From the NCBI GenBank assembly GCA_017936245.1, contig JAGBFY010000203.1, positions 1-8,616 of the forward strand: DNA of 8,616 bases, read 5' to 3'. Numbering within the stretch: position 1 is the stretch's first letter; each line of letters begins with the position of its first letter. The notes under the pieces were generated by a model. The model saw only the letters and a program-made list of their open reading frames with translations, had not been told where the DNA came from and did not search any database. The position numbers were made by a program, and so were the translations under genes. This DNA is from Kiritimatiellia bacterium. GTDB taxonomy: Bacteria; Verrucomicrobiota; Kiritimatiellia; RFP12; UBA1067. This document shows positions 1 through 5,319 of the stretch, in pieces.

Positions 1-298
1 AGAACGGATTTCCGGATACGACGCCTTCCCGCGAAAGCCAACGGTAGAAAGTGCGCAACGACGCCAGCTTGCGTCTCGTAGTTGTGGCCTTGGCCCCACA
101 TCTCGTGAAATCCATCAGGAAAGCGCGGGCATCCTCCTGCGTCACCGTCTCCCAAGGAAACGGCGGCTCGGTTTCAGTGCCCCATCGGAAAGTGGCGAAC
201 TGTGCGATATCCTGAACATATCCATCCGATGTATGCTGAGACGAGTTCCGTTCCGAAAGCAGAAACGAAACGAAACGTCCGGATGTCGGATCCGACAT
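1..298 (-). CDS. xerC: Tyrosine recombinase XerC-like, N-terminal fragment (cut by window edge)
   Basis: The minus frame from the ATG at 296-298 stays open for 99 codons to the window edge, so the catalytic domain (Arg...His-x-x-Arg...Tyr) is not visible. What is seen is the SAM-like core-binding domain of Xer recombinases: FVSFLLSERNSS near residues 9-20, a Tyr-x-x-Asp-Ile helix at 27-31, and the diagnostic run of residues 75-98 (RRKLASLRTFYRWL, then REGVVSGNP). Family members resolve chromosome dimers at dif with a partner recombinase. The gene starts 17 nt after the topA stop, on the same strand, so co-transcription is likely. topA followed closely by xerC is a known arrangement, for example in Bacilli, which favours XerC over XerD; the fragment alone cannot settle it. 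The ribosome binding site is weak (GGGAG only 2 nt before the ATG). The frame is open upstream, including a GTG just before the ATG, so the exact start is uncertain. Confidence 0.85.
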   Translation of the reverse strand, partial: MSDPTSGRFVSFLLSERNSSQHTSDGYVQDIAQFATFRWGTETEPPFPWETVTQEDARAFLMDFTRCGAKATTTRRKLASLRTFYRWLSREGVVSGNPF

Positions 299-315
299 CA
301 CTCCCGGATGGGCGA

Positions 316-2850
316 TCAGCGACGTGACTTGCCCCCTTTGCGTGCCTTTTCAGGTGCATTGAGCGGAAGTCCAAGCTTTTCGGCCCGGGTCGCATAATCC
401 TGTATCTGCTCACGATATGAAAGAATCAGTTTCTTCATCGCCGCTACCTGACGCGGCGTGAGGGATTTTCTTCTTGCGTACTGCGTCGAAAGCGAATCGG
501 CGAACTCCTTGTCGTCAAACGTACGCTTTCCGCGTTTTACCGGTTCACGCCAGGTCTTGATCTCACCAAACATAGCAATGAGTTCCGGCAACGTCGGATC
601 TGCAACCGGCTTCTCCGCATCCACAGGTGCAAATGCCGCCAGGCGGGACTTCAGAGACTGCGAGAGTTCATCCTCGCCGGCATTCTCGCATACGTTTCTG
701 GCAAGAACGGCAAACTGCTTCTCGGAAAGGATACGCCCCTGCTTGAACTGCTTATGGAGCGACTCCAGAAACCTGTTTCCTTCTATGAGCCCTGCGGTCT
801 CAAGCATGCGGAAGCAATCCTGCACAAGATCATCCGGAGGTGCGCTTTTCGCTTTCTCCACGAGTTCACCCCATCCGATCTTGACGAGCCTGTCTTCAGC
901 ATCAGGTATCTGGTTACGATAAGACACAGCCATGGAAGCCAAAACCTTGAGCTGGCGCTCGGAAAGCTTCTCCGGTTCCTTCTCCATCTGCTCGCGCACC
1001 GACTCCACGAAAGCATGGTCATCGTACGTGCGTTTGCCTTCGGTCTTGGGCTCTCGCCATTCCTTCACGTCGTCAAGAACCGCAAAAATCTCCTTGAAGC
1101 GCTCTGGATCCGGCGGCGGCTCCTTTGCAGCGGCAAGCCACTCCTGGAACTTCGCATAGAAGCCGGAAAGCATCTTCTCCCCTGTGACGCCACCTTCCTC
1201 GACCTTGTCAAGCTCACCTTCCATCTGCGCCGTATAGCCTACATCGAAGAGCGACGGAAGACGCATCACAAGCCAGTCGTTCACATCCTCGCCGCGCTTT
1301 GTCGGAACAAGCTGACGCGACTCGCGTGTCGCATATTCACGGCTCACAAGCACTTCAATGGTCTGCGCGTACGTACTGGGGCGCCCAACGCCATTCTCTT
1401 CAAGAGCCTTGACGAGGGCGGCCTCCGAATAGCGAGGCGGCGGTTTGGTTTCCTTGCGGTCCGAAAGCCAGCGCAGTACATCCGGCGCATCTCCAACAGC
1501 AAGCGGCGGCAAGGCGCCGACTTCGTCGGAATCATCGTCCCCCTCCTGCTTGCGCTTCAGCGATGCCGTCGGCATGGCCTTGAGGAATCCCTCGAAAGTC
1601 ACCGCAGTCGTGGAGACGGTGAACACATATGAACGCGACATCCCCTGCTTCACGGGCTCGATGGACACAGTGCGCAGCGAGAATTTTGCGTCTGCCATCT
1701 GGGATGCGACAAAGCGCCGCCAGATTAGATCGTAAAGTTTTGCGGAGGTTGCGTCCAGACCTGAAACCGTTCCCGGCTTCTTGAAAACATCGGTGGGGCG
1801 GATCGCTTCGTGCGCCTCCTGCGCCCCAGACTTCGACCGGTAGATATTCGGCCTCTCCGGCAGATATCCCGCACCGTATTCCGACTCCACATACGACCTT
1901 GCCGCATCCCGGGCGGACTGCGCGATGTTCACAGAGTCGGTTCGCATATAGGTGATGAGCCCCGCCTCATACAGCTTCTGTGCAAGACTCATCGTACGAT
2001 GCGGAGTGAATCCGCAGACGGAACTTGCAGCCTGCTGCAGTGTGGATGTCGTGAACGGAGGATACGGATGGCGGCTCTTCGGCTGGTCCTTTATGTCGGA
2101 CACGCGAAGTCCCGCCCCATCAAGGTCGCCGGCTATTTCCGCAGCGGTCGCTTCATCGCCGATCTCAGGCTTCTTGCCGTCAACACGGGCGAGCTTCGCA
2201 GTGAACGCAACACCGTCCTTCTTCGCCTCGACCCCCATCACCCAGTACGGCACTGGGACGAATCCGCGTATCTCGCGTTCACGCTCAACCAGGAGACGCA
2301 ACGCAACGGACTGCACACGTCCAGCGGAAAGGAAACGTCCGTAAGAGAGATACTTCCAGAGCATAGGCGACACCTGAAAACCTACGAGACGGTCGAGAAT
2401 GCGACGCGCCTGCTGCGCATCTACGCGAGCGGCGTTTATCTCTCCAGGGTTGGCAATGGCTGCCTGAACGGCGGATTTCGTTATCTCGTTGTACGTGACA
2501 CGTGCGACCGGCTTGCCCTTCGTCTCCTTTGCAAGGACTTCGCTCAGATGCCACGCGATCGCCTCCCCCTCTCGGTCAGGATCGGGCGCGAGGTATATCT
2601 CATCCGCCGACTTCGCCGCGGCACGCAACCCTGCAACGACCTTTTTCTTGTCCGGGCTGACCTCATACGACGGCTTGAAAGTCCACTCGCCATCCACGCC
2701 TTTCACTGGTGTAATCTTTATCGCGAGCCCGCCCTTCTTGGGAAGGTCTCTGATATGCCCGACAGAGGACATGACCGAAAATTCGTCGCCCAGATACTTT
2801 CCTATCGTCTTCGCTTTCGCGGGCGATTCCACTATCAAAAGCTTTTTCAT
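316..2850 (-). CDS. topA: DNA topoisomerase I (type IA) with a repeat-containing, zinc-free C-terminus
   Basis: Relaxes negatively supercoiled DNA through a transient 5'-phosphotyrosine strand break. The N-terminal toprim domain shows LLIVESPAK (catalytic Glu8) and DPDREGEAIAWHL (Asp90, Asp92, Glu94). The core has LSAGRVQS (174-181), the active-site Tyr301 in ITYMRTDS, EAHEAIRPT (345-353) and GRPSTYA (489-495). The core is therefore complete and should be active. After about residue 580 it departs from the usual layout: there are only three cysteines in 844 residues (279, 679, 721), so no Cys4 zinc ribbon can form. In their place are two clear copies of a roughly 70-residue module (about 589-658 and 758-828; WREP, GKRT-Tyr/Phe-DD, Leu-Ser/Thr-x-x-Gln, SYR-x-QI) and a more diverged middle copy (about 675-740). 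The tail is basic. Acidic residues at 437-443 probably form a loop. The gene ends with TGA. A weak GAGG lies 13 nt before the ATG. Identification is firm; the tail's role (DNA or RNA-polymerase contact) is inference. Confidence 0.97.
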   Translation of the reverse strand: MKKLLIVESPAKAKTIGKYLGDEFSVMSSVGHIRDLPKKGGLAIKITPVKGVDGEWTFKPSYEVSPDKKKVVAGLRAAAKSADEIYLAPDPDREGEAIAWHLSEVLAKETKGKPVARVTYNEITKSAVQAAIANPGEINAARVDAQQARRILDRLVGFQVSPMLWKYLSYGRFLSAGRVQSVALRLLVEREREIRGFVPVPYWVMGVEAKKDGVAFTAKLARVDGKKPEIGDEATAAEIAGDLDGAGLRVSDIKDQPKSRHPYPPFTTSTLQQAASSVCGFTPHRTMSLAQKLYEAGLITYMRTDSVNIAQSARDAARSYVESEYGAGYLPERPNIYRSKSGAQEAHEAIRPTDVFKKPGTVSGLDATSAKLYDLIWRRFVASQMADAKFSLRTVSIEPVKQGMSRSYVFTVSTTAVTFEGFLKAMPTASLKRKQEGDDDSDEVGALPPLAVGDAPDVLRWLSDRKETKPPPRYSEAALVKALEENGVGRPSTYAQTIEVLVSREYATRESRQLVPTKRGEDVNDWLVMRLPSLFDVGYTAQMEGELDKVEEGGVTGEKMLSGFYAKFQEWLAAAKEPPPDPERFKEIFAVLDDVKEWREPKTEGKRTYDDHAFVESVREQMEKEPEKLSERQLKVLASMAVSYRNQIPDAEDRLVKIGWGELVEKAKSAPPDDLVQDCFRMLETAGLIEGNRFLESLHKQFKQGRILSEKQFAVLARNVCENAGEDELSQSLKSRLAAFAPVDAEKPVADPTLPELIAMFGEIKTWREPVKRGKRTFDDKEFADSLSTQYARRKSLTPRQVAAMKKLILSYREQIQDYATRAEKLGLPLNAPEKARKGGKSRR

Positions 2851-2903
2851 GTTATGTCAAAAACCTCACTCGACAACTCTCTAATGTTTGTTTGATGCCT
2901 ATT

Positions 2904-2912
2904 AGTATATCA
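2904..2912 (-). promoter_or_regulatory. Extended -10 promoter for topA
   Basis: On the minus strand the sequence reads TGA-TATACT, a 5/6 match to the -10 box preceded by the extended TGn element. No convincing -35 is seen at 16-18 nt upstream, which is tolerated when TGn is present. The predicted start would be near 2896-2898, giving a leader of about 45 nt before the topA ATG. It lies between the tRNA 3' end and topA, so topA can be transcribed independently of the tRNA unit. Confidence 0.5.
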
Positions 2913-2978
2913 CATCAGGCAATCCGTGAATGCAAATATGCCAACTAACCACTAACTGCTTACGCTAGCCACTATCTT

Positions 2979-3055
2979 TGGTGCGACTGACTGGGATCGA
3001 ACCAGCAACCTTCGGCTTCGGAGGCCAACGCTCTATCCAATTGAGCTACAGTCGC
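2979..3055 (-). tRNA. tRNA-Arg, anticodon CCG, CCA encoded
   Basis: A full cloverleaf can be folded by hand on the minus strand. The acceptor GCGACTG pairs with CAGTCGC, and the D arm is GCTC/GAGC. The anticodon stem TTGGC/GCCGA (one T-G wobble) carries the loop CTCCGAA, so the anticodon is CCG (plus strand 3019-3021) and reads the Arg codon CGG. The T arm is GCTGG/CCAGT with loop TTCGATC and one wobble pair at its outer end. The discriminator is A, and CCA is encoded at 2979-2981. The mature body without CCA is 2982-3055. It sits between recR and topA and appears to have its own promoter. Confidence 0.96.
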
Positions 3056-3108
3056 AGATACACGCCTTGATCACCGGCGTTTTAACTGACTGCTGCCGAT
3101 TAATCACC

Positions 3109-3127
3109 TTTTGGGAAGAACCCAAAA
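3109..3127 (-). other. Perfect 7-bp hairpin in the tRNA leader
   Basis: TTTTGGG, a 5-nt loop and CCCAAAA form a perfect 7-bp stem between the tRNA promoter and the tRNA. On neither strand is it followed by a run of U, so it is not a typical intrinsic terminator. It could be a processing or folding element in the pre-tRNA leader, or a weak end point for recR read-through. A second, shorter inverted repeat (ACGCC/GGCGT, 3062-3066 and 3076-3080) lies 7 nt upstream of the tRNA. Function is unknown. Confidence 0.35.
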
Positions 3128-3151
3128 ACTGCCATCAGCAACGAGCCGTGT

Positions 3152-3180
3152 AATATACACTATCCCACCAACATAGTCAA
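3152..3180 (-). promoter_or_regulatory. Sigma-70-type promoter for the tRNA
   Basis: On the minus strand a -35 box TTGACT (3175-3180, 5/6) and a -10 box TATATT (3152-3157, 5/6) are separated by exactly 17 nt. Initiation is expected around 3145, about 90 nt before the mature tRNA, so a leader would have to be removed by RNase P at 3055. The -35 box begins just 12 nt after the recR stop. This is the best promoter match in the window, and strong promoters are usual for stable RNA genes. Confidence 0.65.
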
Positions 3181-3192
3181 GTTGGGATTTCG

Positions 3193-3789
3193 CTACATCA
3201 ACGTCCGTGAGTTGATTGCACGACGGAGAGTCAGCGGATCGGAATAGGATACACCAGAATCGGCAGGCAGACCAAACGCAAGGCGGGTAATCCTCACCCC
3301 GCATTGCGACAGGAATTCCGACAGGTATCCGGCGGTGGCGTCACCTTCCATATCTGTCGACACGGCGACAAGCACTTCTGATATCTTTTCGGCGAAAACC
3401 CTTTCGCCAAGCTCCTTGAAACGCAGGGAGTCCGGCCCGACGCGGTGCACGGGGGAAAGCTTTCCTCCAAGCACATGGTAGCGGCCATGAAACGCACCGG
3501 AAGCCTCAATGGAGATAATGTCCGCAGGTTCCTCGACAACGCATACCACCGAACCGTCACGCAACGCATCGGTGCACAGCGAACACGGGTTCTCGTCACG
3601 CACGGTGAATGCACCGCAACGCGAGCAGCATACAACCGATTCGCGAGCCGAACGCAACGCCCAGCTCAGCGGATCAAGAAGCTTCTCAGGCTCCCGCAAT
3701 AACGCAAGAGCGGCCCGGGACGCAGATCTGCGCCCAAGGCCGGGAAGACGCGCCAACGCGCGGGTCAAATCCTCTATGGGACCTATCAT
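3193..3789 (-). CDS. recR: Recombination mediator RecR
   Basis: RecR acts with RecO (and RecF) to load RecA on gapped single-stranded DNA. At 198 aa it has the normal family length and domain order. An N-terminal helix-hairpin-helix has LARLPGLGRRSASRAAL (12-28). A Cys4 zinc finger uses Cys55, Cys58, Cys69 and Cys72. The toprim domain runs from about residue 81, with VVEEPADI (84-91) and STDMEGDATAGYL (144-156). The C-terminal segment DPLTLRRAINSR (184-195) corresponds to the family's conserved Asp-x-x-Thr-Leu motif. The stop is TAG. The ATG overlaps, as ATGA, the TGA that would end a read-through ybaB product. No good Shine-Dalgarno lies 5-12 nt upstream, so translation probably relied on coupling to ybaB. 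ybaB next to recR is a widely conserved pair. Confidence 0.97.
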   Translation of the reverse strand: MIGPIEDLTRALARLPGLGRRSASRAALALLREPEKLLDPLSWALRSARESVVCCSRCGAFTVRDENPCSLCTDALRDGSVVCVVEEPADIISIEASGAFHGRYHVLGGKLSPVHRVGPDSLRFKELGERVFAEKISEVLVAVSTDMEGDATAGYLSEFLSQCGVRITRLAFGLPADSGVSYSDPLTLRRAINSRTLM

Positions 3790-3827
3790 TTACCGAAAAG
3801 GTTACCCATTCCGCCGCTCTGCATAAG
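3786..3827 (-). other. In-frame continuation of ybaB beyond the amber codon
   Basis: Directly after the ybaB TAG, the same frame continues for 13 codons (LMQSGGMGNLFGK) and ends in TGA at 3786-3788. The residues match the usual style of YbaB C-termini, a Met/Gly-rich tail after a KEKMA-like helix end; E. coli YbaB has KEKMASVSSGMQLPP in that place. With a sense codon at 3828-3830 the protein would be 105 aa, close to the family's usual length of about 100-110. The terminal TGA overlaps the recR ATG by 4 nt. This looks like a former part of the gene, now untranslated unless the amber codon is suppressed or is a sequencing error. Confidence 0.7.
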
Positions 3828-4103
3828 CTAAGCCATGCGCTCCTGGGTGGTCTTCTTGACGTTCTTGAGAGCGCCGTTGACCACATTGAAGAGCATGGTC
3901 TCAAAACGTTCATGCTTTCCGGAAGAAGCCTCGGCCCATGTTTCAGGCGAGATGGAGATCTTCGCGATCGTGAAATCACCCTTGGCCGTAACTGTGATGC
4001 CGCCGTTGGAATAGTCGACGCTGATCTTCTCGATTTCCTGCTGAATGCGCTTAGCTTCTGAACGCATCTGCATAGCATGCTTTACCTGATCGAAAATACC
4101 CAT
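3828..4103 (-). CDS. ybaB: YbaB/EbfC family DNA-binding protein, C-terminally shortened by an amber stop
   Basis: YbaB/EbfC proteins are small dimeric nucleoid-associated DNA-binding proteins, usually encoded next to recR as here. The 91 residues show the family pattern: an N-terminal amphipathic helix rich in Met/Gln/Glu (about 1-27), a beta segment SVDYSNGGITVTAKGDFTI (28-46) and ISISPETW (49-56), then a long C-terminal helix FNVVNGALKNVKKTTQERMA (72-91). The frame ends at TAG (3828-3830), where one base change would restore Gln and add 13 further family-like residues. The dimer core is intact, so the short form may still fold. AAAGAGG lies about 9 nt before the ATG. The gap to the purC stop is 47 nt with no clear promoter, so co-transcription with purC is likely. 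Family assignment is confident; calling the stop a mutation is inference. Confidence 0.92.
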   Translation of the reverse strand: MGIFDQVKHAMQMRSEAKRIQQEIEKISVDYSNGGITVTAKGDFTIAKISISPETWAEASSGKHERFETMLFNVVNGALKNVKKTTQERMA

Positions 4104-4150
4104 TTTCTTTTACCTCTTTATTTGTGTCAGTATCTTGTTTCGTATGTTGA

Positions 4151-5050
4151 TCAAACGAGCTTGAGCCCGGAAAGCTCTTCGTATGCCTTGACGTATATTT
4201 CACGCGTACGGCTGATTACGTCATCCGGGAGAACCGGCCCCGGCGGCTGATGGTTGAAGTTGATCGAATCGAGCCAGTCACGCACGAACTGCTTATCGAG
4301 AGACGGAGGATTGCTTCCGACAGCATAGAGATCCTGCGGCCAGAAACGCGAGGAGTCCGGCGTAAGTACCTCGTCGGCAAGGATCAGCGATCCGTCGGCA
4401 TCCTGACCGAACTCGAATTTCGTATCGGCGATTATGATGCCGTGGCTGAGGGCATAGTCTGCCGCCTTGGTGTAAAGGCCGATCGTCGCATCCTTGAGAG
4501 CCTTGGCGGTCTCGACGCCGACAATCGCCTCGGTCTGCGCATAGTCGATCGCCTCGTCGTGATCGCCGATCGCTGCCTTGGTCGTGGGCGTGAAAAGAAC
4601 CTCGTCAAGCTTGGACGCATTCTGGTACCCTTCACGGAGCTTCTGACCGTTGACAGTGCCGGACTTCTGGTATTCCTTCCAGCCGGAACCTGTAAGATAG
4701 CCGCGAGCGATGCACTCGACCTCCACCATCTTCACCTTCTTGACAAGCATGGAACGTCCGCGCAGATCTTCCTTGTATGCCTGAAGCTCTGCTGGATACT
4801 GATCCACATCAGCGGTGATGAGATGGTTCTTCATTCCCAGAAAATCCATCCAGAAGAGCGAAAGCGAGTTGAGCACCTTACCCTTGTCCGGGACTCCGCA
4901 CGGAAGGATCACATCAAAAGCGCTGATGCGGTCGGTGACGACCATCAGCAGCTTATCGCCCAGATCATACACATCGCGCACTTTCCCGCTTTTCGATTCC
5001 AACCCCGGAATCGAACACTCAAGCAACGCATGGTTCTTGTCGTATTTCAT
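4151..5050 (-). CDS. purC: Phosphoribosylaminoimidazole-succinocarboxamide (SAICAR) synthase
   Basis: Catalyses ATP-dependent joining of CAIR with aspartate to give SAICAR in de novo purine synthesis, in the cytoplasm. The 299-aa length matches the long bacterial/yeast-type form rather than the roughly 240-aa E. coli form. Family blocks in order: GKVRDVYDLGDKLLMVVTDR (22-41) with ISAFDVILP; VECIARGYLTGSGWKEY (111-127); IIIADTKFEFG (205-215); LADEVLTPDSSRFWP (224-238); and SLDKQFVRDWL (250-260). All look intact. The ATG is preceded by AAAGG 8 nt upstream and by an extended -10 promoter about 30 nt upstream. The gene ends with TGA, and ybaB follows 47 nt later. No other purine gene is in view. 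Confidence 0.98.
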   Translation of the reverse strand: MKYDKNHALLECSIPGLESKSGKVRDVYDLGDKLLMVVTDRISAFDVILPCGVPDKGKVLNSLSLFWMDFLGMKNHLITADVDQYPAELQAYKEDLRGRSMLVKKVKMVEVECIARGYLTGSGWKEYQKSGTVNGQKLREGYQNASKLDEVLFTPTTKAAIGDHDEAIDYAQTEAIVGVETAKALKDATIGLYTKAADYALSHGIIIADTKFEFGQDADGSLILADEVLTPDSSRFWPQDLYAVGSNPPSLDKQFVRDWLDSINFNHQPPGPVLPDDVISRTREIYVKAYEELSGLKLV

Positions 5051-5078
5051 CGTTTTTGCCTTTCGAAAAATTTTGGGT

Positions 5079-5087
5079 ATTATAGCA
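5079..5087 (-). promoter_or_regulatory. Extended -10 promoter for purC
   Basis: The minus strand reads TGC-TATAAT, a perfect -10 hexamer with the TGn extension, ending 28 nt before the purC ATG. No -35 hexamer near consensus is present at the expected position (about 5102-5107). Transcription should begin near 5072, leaving a leader of about 22 nt that carries the AAAGG ribosome binding site (5059-5063). The short leader leaves no room for a riboswitch. Confidence 0.65.
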
Positions 5088-5094
5088 TATCATA

Positions 5095-5133
5095 CCGCCG
5101 TGCGCCATATTCAGCGATTCATCACCACGGCGG
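5095..5133. repeat. Inverted repeat (8-bp arms) around the purC -35 region
   Basis: CCGCCGTG at 5095-5102 and its exact reverse complement CACGGCGG at 5126-5133 flank 23 nt. One arm lies between the purC -10 box and the expected -35 position. The arrangement suits an operator or DNA loop controlling purC, but it could also be an RNA hairpin at the end of the upstream glycosidase transcript. There is no U-run after it. No regulator is identified. Confidence 0.35.
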
Positions 5134-5218
5134 CTTTATCGCAAAGGATTCTTTATCAAAGCCAATCCAATTGAAATAGTCACATCTTACCTACTTTTTC
5201 CCTCTGCACAACTTGCCA

Positions 5219-5242
5219 CCCGAAATGAGAATTCACTTCGGG
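5219..5242 (-). other. Stem-loop downstream of the GH39-like gene
   Basis: CCCGAAATGA and TCACTTCGGG form a 10-bp stem with one A-C mismatch around a GAAT loop. It lies 78 nt past the stop of the GH39-like gene. No U-run follows on the minus strand, so classical intrinsic termination is not supported. It could act as a 3'-end stabilising hairpin or as a terminator assisted by another factor. I saw no gene in the rest of the 269-nt gap between the glycosidase stop and purC, apart from the purC promoter and its inverted repeat. Confidence 0.35.
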
Positions 5243-5319
5243 GCAATTCTCCAACTATCAACTACCAAGCGCAAATAATTTCCAGCGGAACGCAAAGACG
5301 GCTTCGCTGCTTTTGCTAC

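Noticed and set aside
174..413. 79-codon minus frame overlapping the end of topA
   Set aside because: Overlaps both topA and the xerC start in another frame. The xerC frame has clear family motifs and this one has none.
754..1632. 292-codon open frame on the plus strand
   Set aside because: Antisense to the C-terminal half of topA; Arg/His/Leu-rich with no recognisable domain.
1810..2895. 361-codon open frame on the plus strand
   Set aside because: Lies entirely antisense to the well-conserved toprim and core region of topA. The peptide is rich in Arg/His/Leu with no recognisable motif, as expected for an antisense shadow.
2945..2974. Direct repeat ctaaccacta / ctagccacta beside the tRNA 3' end, as a possible attachment site
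   Set aside because: Only 10 bp with one mismatch, not part of the tRNA, and no integrase or mobile gene is adjacent on that side. Likely chance.
3109..3127. Intrinsic terminator of recR
   Set aside because: The stem is good but no U-run follows on either strand, and the tRNA promoter lies between recR and the hairpin, so it is reported only as a leader hairpin.
3193..4103. TAG recoded as an amino acid throughout this genome
   Set aside because: recR ends with TAG at its normal family length, and the other genes end with TGA or TAA. The ybaB case is better explained as a single local change.
4250..5179. 309-codon open frame on the plus strand
   Set aside because: Antisense to purC, whose conserved blocks are all on the minus strand; no ribosome binding site and no recognised motif.
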